Shown piece after piece: positions 19,193 to 26,853 of a stretch of 64,000 nt of DNA. The notes under the pieces were generated by a model, which had not been told where the DNA came from, did not search any database, and saw only the letters and a list, made by a program, of their open reading frames with translations. This DNA comes from Zeaxanthinibacter enoshimensis (lineage in GTDB: Bacteria > Bacteroidota > Bacteroidia > Flavobacteriales > Flavobacteriaceae), in the NCBI RefSeq assembly GCF_004362865.1, contig NZ_SNYI01000002.1:1144099-1208098 (forward strand), given 5' to 3'. The translations under genes and the position numbers were made by a program. Every line of letters begins with the position of its first letter. The stretch's first letter is position 1.

Positions 19193-19924
19193 ATGGATTA
19201 TACCTATACCATAATTGATCAGGACGCGACTTCCAGCCTGCAATTGCAGCACTACCTGGAGGATTACGGCGATTTCCAATGTGTCGCCCAGGCCACAGAT
19301 CACGAAGACGGCTTGAACACTATCCTTAAACATCACCCGGATATAGTTTTCCTGAATTTGGATCACGGGGCTTCCCTGTATTTCCAGATGGTAAAAGAAC
19401 TGCACCTGTACATCACCGAGTTCCCGGTATTGATCGGTATCTCCAGTGGGAAAGAACACGCATATGACGCTATCAAGAATGATTTCTTTGATTACTGGCT
19501 TTTGCCGTTCAATGAATTTGATATGCGCAAGACCCTGTTACGGCTTAAAAAACAGTTACCCAAAGAGCATACCGGTACCACCCTCTGCTTAAAATCCTAC
19601 AAGGATTTCCACTACCTGGATACAGATGAAATATTATACCTGAAAGCAGATAATAATTCGACCGACTTTTTCATGAAAGACGGTAGTACGATCAGCGCTT
19701 TTAAGACCCTGAAAACTTTTGAAAGCCAATTACCGAAGAATTTTATCCGGGTACACCAGAGCTATATCCTTAACATGAATTTTGTCTCGCGCATTAACTA
19801 TGGCAAAGGTCTTTGCACACTGAAAACAAGTAAAATGCAATTGCCTTTTTCAAAAACCTATCGGGAAAATATCGATAGCCTGAAGAAGGTCCTCTCCAAA
19901 AATTCGATCACCACCCTCAATTGA
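19193..19924 (+). CDS. LytTR DNA-binding regulator with a degenerate receiver domain
   Basis: A 243-residue protein with the layout of AgrA/LytR-type response regulators: an N-terminal receiver-like domain (about 1-115) and a C-terminal LytTR DNA-binding domain (about 130-235, with LDTDEILYLKADNNST, FIRVHQSYILN and RINYGKG). The receiver has lost key residues: Asn55 (VFLNLDHG) sits where the phosphoacceptor Asp should be, and Leu104 (YWLLPF) replaces the invariant Lys of the KPF motif. Phosphorylation by a histidine kinase is therefore unlikely. The start at 19193 fits the usual receiver N-terminus; an in-frame ATG at 19163 would add ten residues. Confidence 0.88.
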   Translation: MDYTYTIIDQDATSSLQLQHYLEDYGDFQCVAQATDHEDGLNTILKHHPDIVFLNLDHGASLYFQMVKELHLYITEFPVLIGISSGKEHAYDAIKNDFFDYWLLPFNEFDMRKTLLRLKKQLPKEHTGTTLCLKSYKDFHYLDTDEILYLKADNNSTDFFMKDGSTISAFKTLKTFESQLPKNFIRVHQSYILNMNFVSRINYGKGLCTLKTSKMQLPFSKTYRENIDSLKKVLSKNSITTLN

Positions 19925-19927
19925 CAG

Positions 19928-19955
19928 AATTCTCTCAGAAATGAGAGTAATTCTC
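19928..19955 (+). promoter_or_regulatory. Candidate LytTR binding site (direct repeats)
   Basis: AATTCTC occurs at 19928-19934 and again at 19949-19955, a 21-base period. LytTR proteins usually bind two direct repeats about two helical turns apart, so the spacing fits, although the sequence is not the classical LytTR consensus. A small GAAA-loop hairpin (CTCTCA/TGAGAG) lies between the repeats. The site follows the LytTR gene and precedes the small lipoprotein gene by about 105 bases. Confidence 0.35.
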
Positions 19956-20061
19956 ACGAAAACAGTGCGTACACTAAATGAAAGCCTGAAAACTTCAGTC
20001 TTTCCGGGTGAGGCAGTAGTTTAGAAAAATCAAGAAGTAACCAATTTAAAAAACAAATACG

Positions 20062-20301
20062 ATGAAACAGGTATTCAGCATTTTGGCAATGGTATTATTA
20101 ACCCTGGAATTCTTTTCCTGTACTGCAGACAGTAACATGGACGAAACCTCTGCACTATATGAAAGCGTGAAAGCTACTGACGGGGATATTGTTCCGATAA
20201 TCAGGAGAGATGATCCGGATGATGATGATGAGGAAGGAACAGATGGAGATATCGTGATCATTGACAGAAGAACAGACGATGATATCACGGGCGGGAATTA
20301 A
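20062..20301 (+). CDS. Tiny Asp-rich repeat lipoprotein
   Basis: A 79-residue protein with a lipoprotein signal (lipobox FFSC, Cys20), leaving a mature peptide of 60 residues. It holds two copies of an 11-residue unit starting TDGDIV and ending RR (residues 39-49 and 60-70, 21-residue period), each followed by a run of acidic residues. I do not recognise a family. Reality of the gene is supported by the signal peptide, by the internal repeat and by a dedicated terminator downstream. A role as an exported signal, a surface tether or a calcium binder is possible but not shown. Confidence 0.75.
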   Translation: MKQVFSILAMVLLTLEFFSCTADSNMDETSALYESVKATDGDIVPIIRRDDPDDDDEEGTDGDIVIIDRRTDDDITGGN

Positions 20302-20357
20302 GCCTACACCTGCACCTTAGTATAAAATACTGGTACTATACCAGGTAATACAGAATG

Positions 20358-20389
20358 GCCTTAGACGGATTGTTTAAGGCTTTTTTTTT
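20358..20389 (+). terminator. Terminator of the small lipoprotein gene
   Basis: GCCTTA (20358-20363) pairs with TAAGGC (20375-20380) and is followed by nine T residues. It separates the peptide gene from the sensor kinase gene. A second small dyad (CTGGTA/TACCAG, 20330-20344) lies just upstream. Confidence 0.82.
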
Positions 20390-20422
20390 GGAGTATATTT
20401 ACAGCAGAACAAACAACCCCTG

Positions 20423-22492
20423 ATGAATTGCAGGTATAAATTATTTTGGTTACTCCTGGGAATGCTCTGCACAATGGCCGGATGTAACCAAAACACAAAT
20501 AAACACGTAACAGCCCCTCCCGCTAAGGACAGCATTACTACCTGGATTGTCCAGGGCAGAAACGATGAATTATCGCCTGTAACCAGGAAAGAATACCTGT
20601 TAAAAGCTTACGAGGCTAACAGCTTATTAGATGTTGATTCCCTGGCTAACCAATCGATGTCTCGCTTATCCCTGGCCTTCCTTGACCTGAACGATTCACT
20701 TTGGTTCCGCAAGACCAATGCCGATGCAATGAAGATGGCCCGGCAGATTAAAGATTCCGCCTCCCTGGCCGGTTTGCACTGGGACCTGGCCGTTTTCTTC
20801 AATATCAAATCTGTACCGGATTCGGCCTACTACCATTTTTATAAGGCTAAAGAATTGTATAGTCTCATGAACAAACCCCTGAACGAGGCCAGGGTATTGT
20901 ATAATATGGCGGTAATACAGGCCAGCGTTAAAGATTATACCGGGAGCGAGCTTTCTACGTTCCAGGCCATAGATCTCCTGAAACCGCTTAATGAAATACG
21001 AAATTTAGGCCACTGCTATAATAACCTGGGATCGATCACCAAAGAGCTCGAAGAGTACAACCAGGCCATCGCTTACTACAACCAGGCGATGGAATATTAC
21101 CAGCAACTTCCGGAAAATAAGGCATTGGAAAGAAGTATCCTCAATAATATCGGGGTGCTGTACCAGGAACAGGGAAAAGACAGGGAAGCGCTGGAATATT
21201 TTGATAAAGTACTGGCGGATCAAGGAATGGAAGCTCCCTATACAAGCCAGTATGCCAGGCTCCTGGCCAACCGGGCCTACAGCCTGCTTCGGACAGGGGC
21301 TACGACCGAAGGCATGGACACCTTTGGCAGGGCCATCGCCTTGCAGGACAGTTTGGCTGACCTGAGCGGATTATCCCGTAGCCATTATAACCTGGCGACA
21401 TATTTCTACGAAAACGACGACAATCAACAGGCACTGGACCATATCCGGAAGGCAGAAGGGTTTGCCCTGGAAAGCGATAATAACAAGAGATTATTAGAAA
21501 GTATCCGTTTACTTGCCGTACTGGACCCCGAAAATGCCTCGGTGTATTCCGGGCGATATATAAACCTGAGCGATAGCCTGGCGGTGGAAGAGAGAGCTAT
21601 CCGGAACAAATTTGCCCGGATCCGGTTCGAAACGGATGAATTCAAAGCTCAGAACCAGCTGCTCGAAAGGCAACGACAATTGTGGATAGGTATAGCCGCG
21701 GGGATCATCCTGCTTGCCCTGGCCATATTTATTATTATTTCCCAAAGAGTCAGGAACCAGAAACTGAACTTTGAAAGACAGCAACAGGAAGCTAACCTTG
21801 AAATTTTTAACCTGATGCTGGCCCAGAACCAGAAAATGGAAGAAGGTAAACAATCGGAGCAAAAAAGAATATCCGAAGAATTACACGATGCTGTCCTTGG
21901 CGAGATGAATGGTATCCGGATGGTGTTGCTGGCTCTAAATAACAAAACTGATAAGGCTTCCATGGAGATGCGGGACAAAGCAATAACCCGGCTGCAGGAG
22001 CTGCAGGAAGAAGTGAGGACCATCTCTCACGAGCTGAACGACGCTTCCTACCAGAAATTTCATAACTTTATTTTGTCCCTGGAAGAATTGCTGAAGAAAA
22101 ATTCAGAGGACGCCGGAATCCGGTATAAACTCAAGTACGATGAAGATGTACATTGGGATGACCTTTCCGGGGAGATTAAGATCAATTTATACCGATGCCT
22201 GCAGGAATGCATACAGAACGCCATTAAACACGGACAGGCTACCGAAATTAAACTGGAACTGCAAGGTAATGCTACTCAACTTCACCTGGAACATTCCGAT
22301 AACGGGATCGGTTTCAGAACTGGCCGGGGTAAGAAAGGAATTGGTCACCGGAATATAGAATCACGAGTGAAGAAATTGAATGGTAGCTGGAAGATCAAGA
22401 GCAATCCAGGGAAAGGCACAACAGTACATATCTTTGTTCCCCTGAGTAGCCACGAAATGAAAATTAAGGCCGCTGCCTCGGAGTTGTCATGA
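20423..22492 (+). CDS. TPR-containing sensor histidine kinase
   Basis: A 689-residue kinase. It has an N-terminal lipoprotein-like signal (MAGC, Cys21), a periplasmic array of TPR repeats (about 95-350, for example the NLGSITKELEEYNQAIAYY unit), a coiled linker, one membrane segment (about 419-440, IAAGIILLALAIFIII), and a cytoplasmic NarL-type kinase core. The H-box is EQKRISEELHDAVLGEMNGI (His near 486) and the ATPase N-box is CIQNAIKHGQA, with a DNGIGF G-box. Periplasmic TPRs suggest a protein or peptide input. Its partner is probably the NarL-type regulator that starts 27 bases downstream. Confidence 0.93.
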   Translation: MNCRYKLFWLLLGMLCTMAGCNQNTNKHVTAPPAKDSITTWIVQGRNDELSPVTRKEYLLKAYEANSLLDVDSLANQSMSRLSLAFLDLNDSLWFRKTNADAMKMARQIKDSASLAGLHWDLAVFFNIKSVPDSAYYHFYKAKELYSLMNKPLNEARVLYNMAVIQASVKDYTGSELSTFQAIDLLKPLNEIRNLGHCYNNLGSITKELEEYNQAIAYYNQAMEYYQQLPENKALERSILNNIGVLYQEQGKDREALEYFDKVLADQGMEAPYTSQYARLLANRAYSLLRTGATTEGMDTFGRAIALQDSLADLSGLSRSHYNLATYFYENDDNQQALDHIRKAEGFALESDNNKRLLESIRLLAVLDPENASVYSGRYINLSDSLAVEERAIRNKFARIRFETDEFKAQNQLLERQRQLWIGIAAGIILLALAIFIIISQRVRNQKLNFERQQQEANLEIFNLMLAQNQKMEEGKQSEQKRISEELHDAVLGEMNGIRMVLLALNNKTDKASMEMRDKAITRLQELQEEVRTISHELNDASYQKFHNFILSLEELLKKNSEDAGIRYKLKYDEDVHWDDLSGEIKINLYRCLQECIQNAIKHGQATEIKLELQGNATQLHLEHSDNGIGFRTGRGKKGIGHRNIESRVKKLNGSWKIKSNPGKGTTVHIFVPLSSHEMKIKAAASELS

Positions 22493-22519
22493 GATAGATA
22501 GGACTAAGAACCGATAGAA

Positions 22520-23194
22520 ATGGAGAAGAAGACTATTAGGATACTTGCTGTAGATGATCACGAAATGACCACCCTGGGATATAAATTCATCCTGGAAGAC
22601 ACCGATTTTGAGAAGTACACAATTCGGATGGATACCGAAAAGAACTTTGATGCTGCCAAACAGCGCATACTCGAGTCAGTTAAATATGGCCCTTACGACA
22701 TACTGCTACTAGACATACAATTATCCGGTCCCATGGATGAAACCTCTGGCACGGGAGAAGACCTCGGTATTTACGCCCGGGAGATATGCCCAAAGACCAG
22801 GATCGTATTTATGTCATCATTCAGTGACAATTACCGCATCAACAGTATACTGCAGTCCGTTGACCCGGACGGCTACATGGTTAAAACGGAGATCGACCAG
22901 AAATCTTTACAGGCCATGGTGCGTACTGTACTTGAGCAGCCCCCCTATTACACCCAGAAAGCGCTGGCTGCCATCCGGAAAAAAATGGCAAATGATATCT
23001 CGCTGGATGAAAATGACCGCAAAATCCTTTACCACCTTTCTATCGGAACCAAGACAAAGGATATCACCCAATACGTTTCCCTTTCCCTGCCCAGCATCGA
23101 AAACCGGAAAAGACATCTTAAATCCATATTCGGAATCGATAAACAGAATGACCAGGCCTTGATCACCGAATCGCGTCGGAGGGGATTTATCTGA
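22520..23194 (+). CDS. NarL/LuxR-type response regulator
   Basis: A 224-residue regulator. The receiver has the acidic pair (AVDDHE), phosphoacceptor Asp65 (ILLLDIQLSG), a Ser in the MSSFSD region and the conserved Lys in GYMVKTEID, so it should be phosphorylatable. The loop after Asp65 is longer than usual (GPMDETSGTGEDLG). The C-terminal 65 residues are a LuxR-like helix-turn-helix (IGTKTKDITQYVSLSLPSIE). It lies directly after the TPR kinase and is its likely partner. Downstream is copy 2 of the hairpin element. Confidence 0.92.
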   Translation: MEKKTIRILAVDDHEMTTLGYKFILEDTDFEKYTIRMDTEKNFDAAKQRILESVKYGPYDILLLDIQLSGPMDETSGTGEDLGIYAREICPKTRIVFMSSFSDNYRINSILQSVDPDGYMVKTEIDQKSLQAMVRTVLEQPPYYTQKALAAIRKKMANDISLDENDRKILYHLSIGTKTKDITQYVSLSLPSIENRKRHLKSIFGIDKQNDQALITESRRRGFI

Positions 23195-23255
23195 TTCACT
23201 ATCCGCTTATAAATCAAGCGATTATTCTTTGGAGTGCACTTCATCGAATTATACA

Positions 23256-23292
23256 AAAACCATAATAATTCTATGGTTTTTATATAATCCCT
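23256..23292 (+). repeat. Hairpin element, copy 2
   Basis: AAAAACCATA pairs with TATGGTTTTT around a 7-base loop. Positions 23267-23287 are identical to 19126-19146 at copy 1. It may terminate the response regulator gene, but the match runs past the stem into the sequence before the next start codon, which suggests a shared regulatory site. Both copies are also preceded by TTCATCGA (19065 and 23240). Confidence 0.6.
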
Positions 23293-23323
23293 ATTTAATT
23301 AATAGAATTAATTTTGAGTAAGA

Positions 23324-24007
23324 ATGATCCGTAACCATCAGGAAATCTTGCCCATGTACCCCAACGAAAATTCAAATAAATCAGGGCTCCAGTTCAAAGA
23401 GATACCTCGTCTTAACGGGATACTCGGGTTCCAGAGACAGCTGGAAAAGGATTACTTTTCCAAGGTTTCCGTACGCAATTACCAACAGGATGCCGATGAC
23501 TTTAACCTGGTGATCGGGATGCAGTGTAATATGTACCTATCAGATATACTGTATCATTTAGACCTCGAATGCTGGGGGGCGAAGATTCCCGATGGAAACA
23601 GGAACAGTAAACAATCTCCATTCCGACAGGCCCTGCAAGATTTGAATGCCTGTAACTCTGAGTTAATAGATGTGGAAGAATTTTCAATCTTCCTGAATGA
23701 TACCGCCATTGTGATCAAAAGCATCTATCCCCAGAGCATAGTCTCTAATTTAGACCTGATCCTGGAAGCTCTCGGCAACCACTACCTGGATATTACTTCC
23801 CAATTAGGTGAAGTTCCATACGAGATCTATATTCCCGTATTCGAAGAGGAGATAGAACAAGACCTTTATCTTCCGAAAACAGCCGGTGAAAGTCCGGATT
23901 TCTTAAGTTTCTGGGCTATGTACTCCGAGAGGGAGGAGGATGCTTATATCTATGACCTGAAACGTCGATCCCTGATCTCCGGGGAACTCTTTATGCTGAA
24001 CCAATAA
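23324..24007 (+). CDS. Unrecognised protein at the end of the signalling cluster
   Basis: A 227-residue soluble protein with no signal, membrane segment or domain that I recognise. It is acidic and mixed alpha/beta, with a paired hydrophobic region near residues 60-80 (FNLVIGMQCNMYLSDIL) and an acidic stretch near EVPYEIYIPVFEEEIEQD. It shares copy 2 of the hairpin element with the start of the LytTR gene, so the two may be controlled together. TAATTTTG at 23309-23316 is a perfect -7 box, but lies only 7 bases before the ATG. Function unknown. Confidence 0.72.
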   Translation: MIRNHQEILPMYPNENSNKSGLQFKEIPRLNGILGFQRQLEKDYFSKVSVRNYQQDADDFNLVIGMQCNMYLSDILYHLDLECWGAKIPDGNRNSKQSPFRQALQDLNACNSELIDVEEFSIFLNDTAIVIKSIYPQSIVSNLDLILEALGNHYLDITSQLGEVPYEIYIPVFEEEIEQDLYLPKTAGESPDFLSFWAMYSEREEDAYIYDLKRRSLISGELFMLNQ

Positions 24008-24059
24008 AAAAGGGCAAGAATTTCTTCCCGCCCCATCTTACTATTCAGTACAGCCTTAT

Positions 24060-25340
24060 TTAGCTTTTAAACAATGGTAATCCCCGCATCATCTGGTTTA
24101 CTTCTTGTTTCACCGCTGCGATCTGATCTTCATCTTCAGGATCCTTCAGAACCCTGTCAATCAGTTTGACAATAACTTCCATATCCTTTTCAACAAGACC
24201 TCTAGTGGTGATGGCAGCAGTTCCAAACCGGATACCAGAGGTGACAAAAGGTGACTGGTCATCAAAAGGAACCATGTTCTTATTCGCGGTGATATCCGCC
24301 TTTACCAGTACCTGCTCGGCATCTTTCCCCGTGATGTTCTTATTCCTGAGGTCGATCAGCATCATATGGTTGTCGGTGCCCCCGGAAATAATCTTATAAT
24401 CCCTCTCCACAAAGGCCTTGGCCATTGCGGCGGCATTCTTTTTCACTTGTATCATGTAATGAAGGAAGTCATCGGTCAAGGCTTCCCCGAAGGCCACAGC
24501 TTTGGCAGCAATGATGTGCTCCAGCGGCCCTCCCTGGTTACCCGGGAAAACGGCCAGGTCTAAGAGTGCGGACATCTTCCTGAGATTTCCGTTCTTTAAT
24601 TTTATCCCGAAGGGGTTTTCAAAATCTTTCCCCATCATGATCAGGCCTCCCCTTGGGCCCCTCAGCGTTTTATGGGTAGTGGTGGTTACAATGTGGCAGT
24701 GTGGAAGCGGGTCGTTCAGGATACCTTTGGCTATAAGTCCAGCCGGGTGAGCTATATCTGCCAGTAACAGGGCATCCACGCTGTCTGCGATCTCACGGAA
24801 GAGTTTAAAGTTCATATCGCGTGAATACGCCGAGGCTCCTGCAATGATCATTTTTGGCTTATGTTTCTCTGCCTGTGCCCTGACCTGGTCGTAATCGATA
24901 AGACCGGTTTCCTTATCTACCCCGTAAAATACAGGGTTATATAATTTCCCTGAGAAATTTACCGGCGAACCATGGGTCAGGTGCCCCCCGTGAGAAAGAT
25001 CGAACCCAAGTATGGTATCCCCGGGTTTCAGGCATGCCGCAAAAACCGCCGTATTGGCCTGTGAACCCGAATGGGGTTGTACGTTGGCATATTCTGCTCC
25101 AAAAAGCTCTTTCGCCCGATCAATGGCCAGTTGTTCTACCTTGTCTACCACCTCACAGCCTCCGTAATAGCGTTTCCCGGGGTATCCTTCCGCGTATTTG
25201 TTCGTCAGAACAGAGCCGGCTGCCTCCATTACAGCCTCACTGGTGAAATTTTCGCTAGCTATTAATTCGATTCCGTTGATCTGCCGTTCCTTTTCCTCGG
25301 CTATCAGGTCAAATACCTGCTGGTCACGTTGCATCGCCAT
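24060..25340 (-). CDS. glyA: Serine hydroxymethyltransferase
   Basis: A complete 426-residue PLP enzyme that interconverts serine and glycine with tetrahydrofolate, the main source of one-carbon units. Signatures: [25 protein letters not shown], the PLP-binding [14 protein letters not shown] with the Schiff-base lysine, and [11 protein letters not shown]. An exact TACTTTTG -7 box lies upstream on this strand (25369-25362), without a clear TTG. It is divergent from fahA. Confidence 0.98.
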   Translation of the reverse strand: MAMQRDQQVFDLIAEEKERQINGIELIASENFTSEAVMEAAGSVLTNKYAEGYPGKRYYGGCEVVDKVEQLAIDRAKELFGAEYANVQPHSGSQANTAVFAACLKPGDTILGFDLSHGGHLTHGSPVNFSGKLYNPVFYGVDKETGLIDYDQVRAQAEKHKPKMIIAGASAYSRDMNFKLFREIADSVDALLLADIAHPAGLIAKGILNDPLPHCHIVTTTTHKTLRGPRGGLIMMGKDFENPFGIKLKNGNLRKMSALLDLAVFPGNQGGPLEHIIAAKAVAFGEALTDDFLHYMIQVKKNAAAMAKAFVERDYKIISGGTDNHMMLIDLRNKNITGKDAEQVLVKADITANKNMVPFDDQSPFVTSGIRFGTAAITTRGLVEKDMEVIVKLIDRVLKDPEDEDQIAAVKQEVNQMMRGLPLFKS

Positions 25341-25401
25341 AATCTACTGTTAAATGAATTGCAAAAGTACAAATTGACAATCTCTTATTGGAAGAAAATA
25401 A

Positions 25402-25409
25402 TATATTTG
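25402..25409 (+). promoter_or_regulatory. -7 box of fahA
   Basis: TATATTTG fits TAnnTTTG and lies 37 bases before the fahA ATG. No TTG is found at the standard distance, so this is a partial promoter match. Confidence 0.4.
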
Positions 25410-25446
25410 ATCAGGAAATTATTAAATAAAAATTAACAATTATACT

Positions 25447-26748
25447 ATGCCTATTAAAGCTAATGACCCAAACAGAAAATCCTGGATTCCAGTACCTGAA
25501 AATTCGGACTTCCCAATTCAGAATATCCCTTTCGGGGTGTTCCTGACCCGGGACGACGTGATTACCATCGGTACCAGGATAGGTGATCACGCCATCGACC
25601 TGGGTTCATTGCATCAATTGGGCTATTTTAAGGATATTCCCCTTACGGATGATATTTTCCTGCAGGACACCCTGAACGACTTTATTTCTGACGGCAAGAA
25701 GACCTGGAGATTGGTCAGGAACAGGATAGCCGAACTCTTTGATGTGCGAAACGACGAACTTCAGCACAATGAAGACCACAAACAGGTTATCCTCTTCACC
25801 ATGGACGAAATAGAAATGCAATTACCGGTGCAGATCGGGGATTACACAGATTTCTACTCCAGTAAAGAGCACGCGACTAACATTGGTAAAATGTTCCGTG
25901 ATCCCGACAATGCTTTATTGCCCAACTGGCTTCATATCCCGGTGGGTTACCACGGCAGGAGCTCTACCATTGTTCCCAGTGGCACACCTATCAGGAGACC
26001 TTACGGGCAAACCATTCCCAAAGGAGAAGATAAACCGGTATTCGGCCCTTCAAAACTAGTGGATTTTGAATTGGAGATGGCTTTTATCACCACGGATGCC
26101 AATGCTTTGGGAGAACCCATAGATGTTCAGGAGGCCGAGGATTATATTTTCGGGCTGGTGCTGTTCAACGACTGGAGTGCCCGTGATATTCAGAAATGGG
26201 AATACGTTCCGCTGGGGCCATTCTTAGGGAAAAACTTTGCGTCGTCCATTTCCCCATGGATCGTAACCCTCGATGCCCTGGAACCTTTCAGGGTTCAGAG
26301 TCCGAAACAAGACCCGGAACCCCTTCCTTACCTCAGGCATAAAGGGAACAATAGCTTTGATATCCACCTGGAGGTCGATGTTACGCCGGAAAACGGGGAA
26401 AGCACCACGGTATGTAAGTCGAACTTCAAATACATGTACTGGTCCATGGCCCAGCAACTGGCACATCATACTGTAAATGGCTGTAAAGTGAACAGCGGGG
26501 ATATGATGGGTAGCGGAACCATCTCGGGAACGACCCCGGACTCTTTCGGGTCTATGCTGGAACTGGCCTGGCAGGGTACAAAGCCGGTGAAGTTGAACGG
26601 CGGAGAAGAACGGAAATCTGTAGCCGATAACGACACTATAACCATGCGGGGTTACTGCAGCAAGAATGGTCTGAGGATCGGTTTTGGAGAAGTGGCTTCC
26701 AAATTACTCCCGGCCATAGAGTCGAACCCTCCAAAAAAGAATAAATAG
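25447..26748 (+). CDS. fahA: Fumarylacetoacetase
   Basis: A 433-residue fumarylacetoacetate hydrolase, the last enzyme of tyrosine catabolism, which splits fumarylacetoacetate into fumarate and acetoacetate. It has the N-terminal SH3-like domain (NIPFGVF) and the C-terminal catalytic fold with YTDFYSSKEHATN, PVGYHGRSS, LDFELEMAF-type metal ligands (VDFELEMAF), NDWSARDIQ and the GSGTISG motif. No other tyrosine-degradation genes lie next to it. Confidence 0.97.
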   Translation: MPIKANDPNRKSWIPVPENSDFPIQNIPFGVFLTRDDVITIGTRIGDHAIDLGSLHQLGYFKDIPLTDDIFLQDTLNDFISDGKKTWRLVRNRIAELFDVRNDELQHNEDHKQVILFTMDEIEMQLPVQIGDYTDFYSSKEHATNIGKMFRDPDNALLPNWLHIPVGYHGRSSTIVPSGTPIRRPYGQTIPKGEDKPVFGPSKLVDFELEMAFITTDANALGEPIDVQEAEDYIFGLVLFNDWSARDIQKWEYVPLGPFLGKNFASSISPWIVTLDALEPFRVQSPKQDPEPLPYLRHKGNNSFDIHLEVDVTPENGESTTVCKSNFKYMYWSMAQQLAHHTVNGCKVNSGDMMGSGTISGTTPDSFGSMLELAWQGTKPVKLNGGEERKSVADNDTITMRGYCSKNGLRIGFGEVASKLLPAIESNPPKKNK

Positions 26749-26807
26749 TACATTTAATCCGAATTATACGAACTGTTATCGGAATTCGTTATGGGTATAG
26801 GTCGTTT

Positions 26808-26823
26808 TGGCACGGCCTTTGAA
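26808..26823 (+). promoter_or_regulatory. Possible sigma-54 promoter
   Basis: TGGCACG (26808-26814), a 4-base spacer, and TTGAA (26819-26823) resemble the -24/-12 consensus TGGCACG-N4-TTGCA, with one mismatch at the normally conserved GC of the -12 element. It lies 31 bases upstream of the ATG at 26854, a suitable distance. No TAnnTTTG box is seen here. Confidence 0.45.
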
Positions 26824-26853
26824 AATCGCTAAATCAACCAATACCCAAACGAC

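Noticed and set aside
24006-24034. Terminator after the 23324 gene
   Set aside because: GGGCAAGAA/TTCTTCCCGCCC pairs only with bulges and has no T run on the right; too weak to list as a feature.
25341-25446. Riboswitch between glyA and fahA
   Set aside because: The 106-base interval is AT-rich and has only promoter-like boxes, with no glycine or SAM riboswitch core.
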